Shown here piece by piece: positions 45,081-53,614 of a stretch of 64,000 nucleotides of DNA (positions within the stretch are counted from its first letter, which is position 1; every line of letters begins with the position of its first letter). The position numbers and the translations under genes are program-made. The notes under the pieces are model-generated. The model worked only from the letters and a program-made list of their open reading frames with translations, did not search any database and had not been told where the DNA came from. This stretch comes from Angiostrongylus vasorum (lineage: Eukaryota; Nematoda; Chromadorea; Rhabditida; Metastrongylidae): positions 2,884,501 to 2,948,500 of the forward strand of contig JADANN010000018.1 of assembly GCA_018806985.1 (NCBI GenBank), in the 5' to 3' direction.

Positions 45081-45955
45081 TATGCATAAGTATTGCAATA
45101 TGAACCTCGTATCTTCTCGTCACGAAAACAATGAACTTTCCACAAATTCTGAGGTTAATGGGAAGTCGGTTAGTGGAATTTTCTTTCAGTGTTTACCATT
45201 GCATCAGAACGAAAACATGTTTCCAAATATCAAATTTCAGTGTTTCGAGTACAGCAGAGATATCTCTGCACCATCTTCGCCGGCAATATTCACTGTGATA
45301 GATAAATTCTTCGTCTACAAAGGTCTCACGATGTGGAATGAAGCATTGCAATAATGGGGGTTGTTGAGTTCTAAAAGACATGACTGCTAACTTGACAAGC
45401 CAGAAGAGCGTATAAAATTCTGTGAATATTTCTGGAGGTATCTTTAGCACACTGGCGATCATGTTCTTTTTCTACACACATGAGGTAGTCCCACTTTTCA
45501 TTCCCCTTTTGTTCCAAATCCATCATCCATGCGTTCCAGTGCGGAAATCTTTTTTCTTCAACACATTGCGCTGAATAACACTCAATTAGGGTAGATAAAT
45601 ACAATGCGAGGTTATTGTGTTTTTTAAGGACTGTTCGTAGTAAGTTGATATGAGGCTTGAAGGCGTTTTATTTTTTTATTTCTCAATGGTAATGTTTCTG
45701 AACACCTCCTCAGATTGCGGAGGCAGCATATTAGCGCATGACGTTACTTAGTGAAGCAGTTTTATAATTCCAACGAGATTCAAGCCCTAAATTTGGGCTT
45801 TTATGGAAAAACTGGAAAACCTAGATGGAAACGGTTAGTTACTAAATAGTAAACTTAGGATAAGAAATCATGAAGTTTTAGAATCATGAGATGTGTAGCG
45901 ATATTACTGTGTCCTTGTTTTCAGATGTGTTCAACGTCATTCCGCAGAGGACGAA
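45081..45955. other. Non-coding region
   Basis: Open frames of 77-90 codons on both strands at 45082-45604 overlap each other and show no motif or splice support. Confidence 0.35.
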
Positions 45956-45959
45956 ACGT

Positions 45960-46205
45960 TCTGCATTGATCATCAATTCGTGGAGATGCGTCATGCACTC
46001 AACTCCATAGTAGACGATATTGAGTGTATATTTCCCCCTATGCAATTGTTTTCAGTGGTCTACTGATGTATTAGGTCAGTGCTTTTATCCACAAACAAGC
46101 CTAATACCAATTTCCCGACATAGGAGTAAAGACATTGATTTTCTGAAAACGTAGGATTCAATTAAACATGCAACGCCCACGTGGTTTATAGCGTCCCATG
46201 CCGCT
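45960..46205 (-). repeat. SINE-A remnant
   Basis: Reverse orientation, diverged: 'ttgatcatcaattcgtggag', 'gcgtcatgcactcaactcca', 'agtgtatatttcccc', 'taataccaatttcccgacat'. Confidence 0.5.
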
Positions 46206-46449
46206 TGACGCGACTCCTAATTTTCAACATTTAAGGAGTTTCAGGTTTTTTTGACAATGAACGACGATGTTTTCTCATACACTGGCGGATTTGAGGGTTC
46301 ACCGAGCTGTAGAAGAAGCATCGTTCTGTCGCTCTTCTGTGGTGTGTATGCTACCATTTGCTATTTGGTACTATGGTCCGTCATGCAAACACATTGTTGT
46401 CAGCAATTGAAAGTGTTGTGCAACTTATGCTGTGTCTATTTCTCTATGC

Positions 46450-46690
46450 TTTAGTACCCGAGAGGCCGCGTGTGGCGCAGTGGTTGGAGGCGCCATTGCC
46501 ACACACAAGTGGAATCGATCCCCGCGCCCATGGCTCGATACATCGGCAGGTCACCGCGAGTCACTGTAAAGGCCGTATATGCATTCAATCACCTCCAACA
46601 ATACTTAATGAAGGCGCATGGCGAATGCATGGCGCATCCCTCAGGGATTTATCAACGCCAAGAGCTTTATCGTTTTTTTTAGTTCCCACA
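46450..46690 (+). mobile_element. SINE-A copy with intact promoter and internal deletion
   Basis: Body 46468-46672. Head GCGTGTGGCGCAGTGGTTGG and GGAATCGATCCCCGCGCCC are textbook A and B boxes. The element then jumps from 'gcgcccatggctc' to 'gatacatcggcaggtcacc', missing about 90 bp. GGCTC occurs at both sides of the missing segment in full-length copies, so the deletion probably used that microhomology. tttagtaccc (about 46450) and tttagttccc (about 46679) are a 9/10 target-site duplication. Confidence 0.82.
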
Positions 46691-46744
46691 TATCCTTCCA
46701 GTGATTGCCTTAAAACTCCAAAAATCTAGAGCAAAAAAGCGATT

Positions 46745-47310
46745 GAGCTTTTGACTAACACAAAATCTACTCAGCCAAACACTTTCATAACTTCAGCATA
46801 GGAAACTTAACACATTTCATTCGCATAATAAACAGCTAGTTTCAAAAATTCATCGTTTTATTTTTTTAAGCCTTCCAGCTATTTCGTGGAGACCAACCGC
46901 GCAGAATCCGACATAGATGGAGAATGTGCCTGGGTCACGTCAAAAATTCACCCTGAAGTGTGGTGCGAGATCACGCGTGATCACGGGACACTCATCCTTG
47001 CTATTTCTGGATTTCTGGCATTGATCCAGGATGCTTCAAGAGTTTTACCCGCTGGCGCTCTAGATCCCCGTGTGGATTAGGACCTTTGCTTCAAAATCTT
47101 CGTTATTCCTTCGTGTCCCATGCGTGAGTAACGAAGTGTTTTGTTTGCTTTCAAATTTCGCATAGGTGCTCTTTCATACAGAAGCAGAGTGGTCTACCCG
47201 TTTCACCAACATATTCGTCTCCGTACGCTTTACAACAACTCATGTACACCGTATCTGAATTCACGTAATCAGCGGTAATGATAATCATGTTACTGTTCGT
47301 TTCGCTTAGA
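46745..47310 (-). mobile_element. Penelope-like element fragment with GIY-YIG domain
   Basis: On the minus strand around 47245-47160 the translation gives MSCCKAYGDEYVGETGRPLC and FCMKEHLCEI, the GIY-YIG endonuclease signature of Penelope-like elements. It reads on with stops through 46900. Abuts the Penelope unit to its right. Confidence 0.65.
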
Positions 47311-47454
47311 CAGTCTTAGAAACAGTTCCCAGGATCGACTTTCTATTAACCTCGGCATTGGAATATGAATGCGTCGTTTTCTTGTTCAGCAATCGCGAGG
47401 TTGTTAAACAGCATACATTTACTTCCATAGAAAAACACAGTACAATACAACAGT

Positions 47455-47490
47455 AGCTGACGTTTCGGCAGTGTCGCCTTCTTCAGAGCC
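47455..47490 (-). ncRNA. Hammerhead-ribozyme-like motif, left Penelope end
   Basis: Reverse complement: GGCT, CTGAAGA, A, GGC-GACACT-GCC (stem II), GAAA, CGTC, AGCT. Matches the core CUGANGA...GAAA...GUC with stem I closed by GGCT/AGCT. Stem III is reduced to A-C/G-U with no loop. Confidence 0.5.
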
Positions 47491-48100
47491 TGGAGGGGTA
47501 TGCTGACATACAATTTACTAGGCCAAGCGCTTCAATGACACTTACAAAAAGACGAAGAGCTCTATGGTAATTACATGGTCAACAGCTTCTCGAAAAAACT
47601 CACCGCTTTTTTACGTGCCTTCCCATGAGGAAGATTAGAACAGCTGATTATGGTCGCATAAGGTTGATGGCTGCACCATCCCACATCAGAAATTGATGCG
47701 AACATACGGGGTCAGGGTCGCGTATGACCTCTGGGCATTCATCCCTGCTATTCATTGTAGGGTTTTTGGCATTTATCCAAAAAGCCTCAAGAAGTTTTCG
47801 CGCTGGTGTTCTAGTCTCCTGCGCAAGGATATTGACTTTTACTTCAAAATCGTCCCCGCTGTGCTTTTGTATCCTATGCGTGCCTAGTGGGGTACTTTGT
47901 CTTAGTTTTCGTTTGCCATCTAGGTGTTCTTTTATACGGATACACAAAGGCCTGCCCGTTTCGCCCAATATATTCATCTCCGCAATTATTACACGAGATC
48001 AGGTATATCGTACCTGAACTCATGCAATCACCGTCCCTGCCGTAAGGGCAGATTACGCAATTTGTTGTTTCGCATAGACGGTCATACAGGCGGTTACGAA

Positions 48101-48613
48101 CTAACTGACGACGTAGAGTAGCCGGTGGATTTCAACTATCGCTACCGACTCCTCTAGACCTGCCCTTCTTAAGCATCGTTTAATCGCTACGCTTACTTCA
48201 TCGCTAATAAAGGGCAGCATAAACGGGACTTTCTTTTGGCCAAGTGTTTCGCTTGGGCGCGTCGCTCTCCTTCTAAACTTATCTCGTGGGGTTACTATTT
48301 CGTAGCCATTGGAGATGGCTATTTGCCGAGCCAAGTCGCGCGATTCTTCCTTTAATTCCCCGGTTGTGCACACAGAGGTGGCTGTTCGAAACATGTTTCT
48401 CACAAGCGCCCTCTTTGTGTGTGAAGGGTGGGAAGAAAGGAAGTGAACGAGGATGTTCTTGTTACTTGGCTTTCGGTACCACTTTGTCAGGTAACCGCTA
48501 CTTGATAGGCTTATTTGGACGTTTAAAAACGGAAGCCAGTCTTTTCTCGGTTTCTCCCGGGTGAACTTAATGTACTCAGACTGCTCGTTCAATAATTCAA
48601 AGCATTTGTCCAT
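48101..48613 (-). pseudogene. Penelope reverse transcriptase C-terminal fragment
   Basis: 170-codon minus-strand frame at the inner end of element copy 1: MDKCFELLNEQSEYIKFTRE, then LPFLNVQISLSSSGYLTKWY, RKPSNKNILVHFLSSHPSHT and KRALVRNMF. This is the segment following the catalytic core in Penelope-like RTs (LPFLDV...T.WYRKP...HPxxxK). No catalytic YVDD-type motif is present, because the copy is 5'-truncated. Confidence 0.8.
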
Positions 48614-48649
48614 CTCCTCCAGCTCACCTCACAAACACCCAAATGTTCC

Positions 48650-49112
48650 TAGAACGTCTACGTAACGCGTCTCCCTAATAACGCGTACGTGATGGAGTCC
48701 TTCGACGTTACTGCGTTGTACACCAACGTATCAACGCACCAACATGTTTCGAACAGCCACCTCTGTGTGCACAACCGGGGAACTAAAGGAAGAATCGCGC
48801 GACTTGGCTCGGCAAATAGCCATCTCCAATGGCTACGAAATAGTAACCCCACGAGATAAGTTTAGAAGGAGGGCGACACGCCGAAGCGAAACACTTGGCC
48901 AAAAGAAAGCCCCGTTTATGTTGCCCTTTATTAGCGATGAAGCAAGCGTATGTACTAAACGATGCTTAAAAAGGGTAGGTCTACAGGAATCGGTAGCGAT
49001 AGTTGAAATGCCACCGGATACTCTACGTCGTCAGTTAGTTCGTAACCGCCTGTATGACCGTCTATGCGAAACAACAAATTGCGTAATCTGCCCCTTACGG
49101 CAGGGACGGTGA
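48650..49112 (+). pseudogene. Penelope RT fragment of copy 2, internally deleted
   Basis: Near 48690-48740 the plus strand reads MESFDVTALYTNVST, the early catalytic RT motif of Penelope-like elements (SFDVxALYTNVP). It then jumps within a few bases to MFRTATSVCTTGELKEESRD, which in an intact element lies hundreds of codons downstream. The catalytic core between them is deleted. The frame continues to ETTNCVICPLRQGR before the GIY-YIG part at 49120-49210. Confidence 0.75.
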
Positions 49113-49652
49113 TTGCATGAGTTCAGGTACGATATACCTGATCTCGTGTAATAATTGCGGAGATGAATATATTGGCGAAACGGGCAGGCCTTTTGTGTAT
49201 CCGTATAAAAGAACACCTAGATGGCAAACGAAAACTAAGACAAAGTACCCCCACTAGGCACGCATAGGATACAAAAGCACAGCGGGGACGATTTTGAAGT
49301 AAAAGTCAATATCCTTGCGCAGGAGACTAGAACACCAGCGCGAAAACTTCTTGAGGCTTTTTGGATAAATGCCAAAAAACCCCTACAATGAATAGCAGGG
49401 ATGAATGCCCAGAGGTCATACGCGACCTGACCCCGTATGTTCGCATCAATTTCTGATGTGGGATGGTGCAGTCATCAACCTTATGCGACCATAATCAGCT
49501 GTTCTAATCTTCCTCATGGGAAGGCACGTAAAAAAAGCGGTGAGTTTTTTCGAGAAGCTGTTGACCATGTAATTACCATAGAGTTTTTCGTCTTTTTGTA
49601 AGTGTCATTGAAGCGTTTGGCCTAGTAAATTGTATGTCAGTATACCCTTCCA

Positions 49653-49688
49653 GGCTCTGAAGAAGGCGATACTGCCGAAACGTCAGCT
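49653..49688 (+). ncRNA. Hammerhead-ribozyme-like motif, right Penelope end
   Basis: Positions: GGCT 49653-49656 and AGCT 49685-49688 (stem I); CTGAAGA 49657-49663; A 49664; GGC 49665-49667 with GCC 49674-49676 (stem II, loop GATACT); GAAA 49677-49680; CGTC 49681-49684. All invariant core bases of CUGANGA and GAAA are present. There is one extra A before stem II and essentially no stem III. ACGT around the cut site is palindromic, so two RNA copies could pair there. Confidence 0.55.
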
Positions 49689-50039
49689 ACTGTTGTATTG
49701 TATTGTGTTTTTCTATGGAAGTAAATGTATGCTGTTTAACAACCTCGCGATTGCTGAACAAGAAAACGACGCAGTCTTAGAAACGTTTACGAACGATATG
49801 TGCGGCGCGACAGTGAGCAACCACGCCGTGATGACCACCACCCATGGATCATCGATTCGAGTCAATCCAGCTTTGAAGAAAACGAAGGCGCGGAAATTTT
49901 AACGAAATAAATGTTTTATACCAACCTCGTGTCAGCTAAATGATCCAAGAAGGTATTGGTTACTTATCCTGAGGTTAAATAAAAGTTGGTTTTTAGCGAT
50001 GGGTTACGAACTAGCTGGTTTTCTAGAGTGTTCGATGGT

Positions 50040-50560
50040 TTTTGATCATTGATAAATTGTTCAATTGCATTCCAGAAATCCGAAAGTGAACCGTAAGGAG
50101 GAGTACTTGTGAATATGCGTGATCTTGTGCCATAGTTCAGGGCTTACTTCTTTACCTGAGCCCGGCACATTCCTCGCTCTTGTAAGACTCTGTGCAGCTG
50201 GTCTCCACCAAATAACTGGAAGGCTTGTAAAGAACAGAACGGTCAGCACTTCTTTTCATTTATAAGCCAACACGAGGTTGATGAAAAACGTCATTACGCT
50301 AATGTTTCTCGGAGCTTTTGTCTTCTTCAGAGCCGGGTTAATCTCAGTCGATCAATGCGCAGTCAGTATCAGCAACCATCCTGTATAAAAGAGCACTGTC
50401 AAAAAATGTTACTTCATTCGAGCGGTGCTGCACTGGAATCGACTAGATGCGATCACGAAGACGCAAATCGGAAGAAGGAACGACTGTAGACAATAGACTC
50501 CATCAATGCAGCTCTGGAAAAGGCGAAGGCAGTCGATGCGCCGAAACATTAGCCGAATAA
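50040..50560. mobile_element. Penelope-like 3' end remnants, both orientations
   Basis: 50050-50235 resembles the 3' untranslated part seen at 44890-45060 ('cagggcttacttctttacct', 'gcagctggtctccacc'). At 50301-50337 a minus-oriented degraded end motif (reverse complement GGCTCTGAAGAAGAC...GAAACATTAGC). At 50511-50555 a plus-oriented one (GCTCTGGAAAAGGCG...GCCGAAACATTAGC). Confidence 0.5.
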
Positions 50561-50689
50561 ATGCGGAAGTTAAAAGAATGCTGGTCATAGGAGTGCTTCT
50601 GTTTTTGTAATACATTCAGCGGCCGGAAACTAATGGTTGTGTTTCGTACGACCCACATGGTAGGATGATAATTTCAGCCCACATGGTCC

Positions 50690-50880
50690 ACAACAGCAGT
50701 GGTGCCGGATAAAGCACATAGCTTTCAGGGGTTTTCCCGCCCAATGCGCTGGTGAACGCTCGTTGGTGCCGGCGCGTCACAGCAGTGTCGTCGGTCCGAA
50801 TCGTCTAGCCACGCCCCCTCCCACGCGTTGAATGTTGTGCTACGTCGAATGGCGCATGGATATTCTCTTTTGCTTTTCTT
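50690..50880. other. GC-rich patch
   Basis: Locally GC- and CG-rich (for example 'ggtgccggcgcgtcacagca', 'ccacgccccctcccacgcgt'). No exon or named motif; could be promoter-like, but no gene start is visible beside it. Confidence 0.25.
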
Positions 50881-51510
50881 CCCTTTTTTGAAGTCGTTGC
50901 TACCGTTTTGTGTTTTGGAGTGATTTTGTGGCGAATTAGAATCATATTGTAACAAATACGCACTTCACGCAGTTTTTTTTAGTCGTAAATATAACAAGTT
51001 CTACTACTATTTATATCTGAACACCAATGAATTTGAAGATGCTCTAAGTCAGAATATTTAAGGGAAAGAAGAATATATATGATCTCTTGCGATATTGCTG
51101 TTATAAATGTTCGTCTACTCTTAATTCTATCTCCGGGTTTTCGAAACCATCCTCACAATGGATGTTCCTTCCTCATGCCTGTGGCGCTGTACACAGCGAC
51201 TTCTTACTTATGAATACTTCCTCCTCATAATGACAAACCTCCAAGAAAGATTTGTGTTTTATTTTCGGGGGTTTTTTTTTCCGATATATTACGTTTCTGT
51301 TACCTTCAGGATGTTCCTGCTGTTTGTTATGACCTTAATTTTGATTTGCTACCTTTATTATACTAACAACCTACTAGATTGCCATGGCTCTTACTCATGA
51401 AGATCTCGGATCACGAGGTGGATGGAGAGTTCTCAGCGGGGTTGTAGAGTGTCCATCGCAGGCCAAATGTCACCATATCAGAACATCAGAACATCCTGTT
51501 TTGCAATACA
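50881..51510. other. Non-coding region
   Basis: AT-rich; 80-codon plus-strand frame at 51158-51400 is hydrophobic and without support. Confidence 0.35.
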
Positions 51511-51514
51511 AAGC

Positions 51515-51534
51515 ATATATATATATATATATAT

Positions 51535-51573
<39 letters not shown>
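51515..51573. repeat. Compound (TA)n(GA)n microsatellite
   Basis: About 20 TA units run directly into about 10 GA units, right at the start of the following repeat-D copy. Confidence 0.95.
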
Positions 51574-51574
51574 T

Positions 51575-51972
51575 CAAATTCCTTCCCAACGGTTTACCGC
51601 CTTATCCTGGCTGGGAGGTGTTCCTGGGTGTCGGACTGCGATGTACAGCAGGGTGATTCGTCCACCGGGCAGGGTCTCCCAAACTGAGAAGTAGTCGGGC
51701 GTTTCCATCAGGAAGCCTAACTAGGAGAAAACCAATACAAAAATCCACCACCGTCCTGGTATCAAAGTCGCATGATGGCGAATCTCCCTCTGGTCCACAA
51801 GCGCTGCGACTGCCTGTCGTGGTGACGACCTTGGGCAGACCTTGGCCAGGCTGTCCTCGGGATTCCAGGGAACCACAATGGCTTAAACATCAAATCTCCG
51901 AAAAATGGTGATTTTGCTGGGGCCCACACAACTAGTGAAGACGGGCCGTTCAAGGATGAAGTACCAAGTAAA
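51575..51972 (+). repeat. Repeat-D copy, near full length
   Basis: 'ttcccaacggtttaccgcct', 'gctgggaggtgttcctgggt', 'gcagggtctcccaaactgag', 'gcgtttccatcaggaagcct', 'gcatgatggcgaatctccct', 'gggaaccacaatggctta', end 'gggccgttcaaggatgaagt'. Confidence 0.8.
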
Positions 51973-51984
51973 GTCAAATCCAAA

Positions 51985-52290
51985 GTCATGGGGGATGGTA
52001 GCGCAATGGTTAGTGGTGTCATCAATCAGGGGTGTTAGTTTGACCCGTTCTCCAGCGTTGTCCTCCAGCCCATGTGGGAACACTTTATCCCGGCTTTCTC
52101 CAAGTTTGCACGGGAAAGTAACTCCATCAGCACTCTACGATATTTATAGAGAAGACGAAATCTTCAAGCACCAGCAGAAACAACACGAAATGTCCGAAGA
52201 TCATTGTAGATCATGAATACGGGGAAAATGAATGGAATGCAAGAAGTGCTTGGATCCACACAGTAGATGTGATGAGGGGTATGTAAAAAA
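51985..52290 (+). mobile_element. SINE-C copy with tRNA-like head
   Basis: Head 'gggatggtagcgcaatggtt' is an A-box match (TAGCGCAATGG), followed by 'tagtggtgtcatcaatcagg', a degraded B box, 'cccatgtgggaacac', 'gaagacgaaatcttcaagca', 'acgaaatgtccgaagatca' and 'aatggaatgcaag'. Directly follows repeat-D. Confidence 0.7.
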
Positions 52291-52299
52291 TCCAAAGTC

Positions 52300-53055
52300 G
52301 GGCACGATTTTTCTCCGGTGAGGAGTTGTGTAGCATTGGTCTCACAAGGTCGTAGAAAGTCTACAGCACCAATCGCCAGCTTTTATTAATGCGTTTTGGT
52401 AATGACAAGTCATTTCATACGTTACTTATTGGGTTCAGGACACCTAACATGATGACAGAGGAACTGATTAATTTCATTCTATAGGAAATCTAAGATCAGT
52501 ACCTATCCCAGAGCTTCTTGCTATTTGTTTTTCAAGCTCCCTATCCATATTACCCTCAACGAGGCTGTCAGAAGAAAACTGATCTAGCCCTGCAGGATTT
52601 GAGAAAAGTGCATTGCAATAGACAATAGCCGAATGGTTATTGAACTCATTCGTTTCTTGGAAACAAAATATTCCACGATCTCATTTCATCCATTCAGTTT
52701 TTGTTAAGTCAGCCATTAGTTAGGTGGAAGAATTGCTAGCCGATTTCCACAACGCTTCTGGAAAGATTTAATCCCAAAAAAGTGGATGTTCATGAAAAAC
52801 AGATTTGTTTCGGATGCCCCATCCGCGACTAACGAAATGAATATCACCACATGTTCGAACTATGTGTGTCGATAAAAAGCGTGATAAGCGATTTACATGA
52901 AGGGAACAGCAGGAAAAAACGAGCGATTTGAGGAGTACACAGCAGCAGATATGAAATTCTAAGGCACTAAGGAGAACGCCATGCCCTGGGCAGTTTTTTC
53001 TGCTTTAAAATAGGTTTCGAAAATTTGTGCAGTGCATGTGAAGGATTGGGGTTAG
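52300..53055. other. Non-coding region
   Basis: No exon pattern recognised; probably contains the 3' flank of the minus-strand exon ending at 53061. Confidence 0.35.
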
Positions 53056-53060
53056 GGTTA

Positions 53061-53292
53061 TCAAGACTTCTCGTAGAGGGGGTAATGTTGGGAATATTCC
53101 GTAACACGGGAGAGAAGGAATGCGGAACCGTTGGGGTCGATAGTCGATACTGCCTCATGCCCTATGGTTTTGAAAATCAGCTGGTGTGATGCGTCATAAC
53201 GACAGGTGTCGGATACTAACTCTTTGACGTCAGCGTTCCACGTAGTGTTAGACGTAGACGAGGAAGACGGAACCTGTGGCAAAGTTTCGTCA
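53061..53292 (-). CDS. Terminal exon of an unidentified minus-strand gene
   Basis: After a good acceptor (AATGGTTTCAG, ending at 53293) the minus strand is open for 77 codons to TGA at 53061-53063. It reads DETLPQVPSSSSTSNTTWNA, continues DVKELVSDTCRYDASHQLIF and ends LLSRVTEYSQHYPLYEKS. Codon use is strongly coding-like (C/G third positions, mixed synonymous codons). The exon enters in phase 2, so at least one upstream exon must exist. That exon would lie in or beyond the opposite-strand ChaC gene, unless this is a displaced exon. No family recognised. Confidence 0.45.
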
Positions 53293-53614
53293 CTGAAACC
53301 ATTAACAAGCCATGATGAGTCTCTCACGTGAGCAATTAGAATTTATTGTGCAAAGTTGCTGAACTAGAATTAGGTGTGGAAGCTTTGGTTGTGCACTTTT
53401 CCAAAGGCCACACTGGACTTATGCATAAGTCGAGGAAATTCTAGGTATTAATCTGTCCTGTGTTTTTACCAGGAAATAGTTTCACTCATGAGTTCGGGTT
53501 CGGTTCCTAGATAACTCAGCAATAATTTTGATTTCTACATAAATTCAACCATTTTTTTGAGGTACATTACCACTTTTCAAAATTAAGCGAATGTGTTTTC
53601 TTTTTTCAGTAGCA

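Larger units (their letters stand above)
47311..49784. mobile_element. Head-to-head pair of truncated Penelope-like elements with 13-bp target-site duplication
   Basis: cagtcttagaaac flanks the unit at 47311-47323 and 49772-49784. Inside, arm 1 (47371-48397) and arm 2 (48741-49772) are inverted copies of about 1.03 kb with very few differences, separated by about 340 bp. Arm 1 is read on the minus strand, arm 2 on the plus strand, so their 5' sides face each other. Each encodes the Penelope C-terminal RT part, a Cys-rich linker (CETTNCVICPL) and the GIY-YIG endonuclease (GDEYIGETGRP). Each ends with the hammerhead-like motif. Both GIY-YIG frames carry shifts, so neither makes a whole protein. 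Confidence 0.88.

Noticed and set aside
48286..48564. Plus-strand 92-codon frame inside the Penelope unit
   Set aside because: Antisense shadow of the RT C-terminal frame; the same antisense peptide (GLLFRSHWRWLFAEPSR) reappears at 48852-48658 on the other arm.
53050..53068. TTAGGG-like telomeric word (gttagggttat)
   Set aside because: Single occurrence, not tandem; nematode telomeres use TTAGGC repeats.
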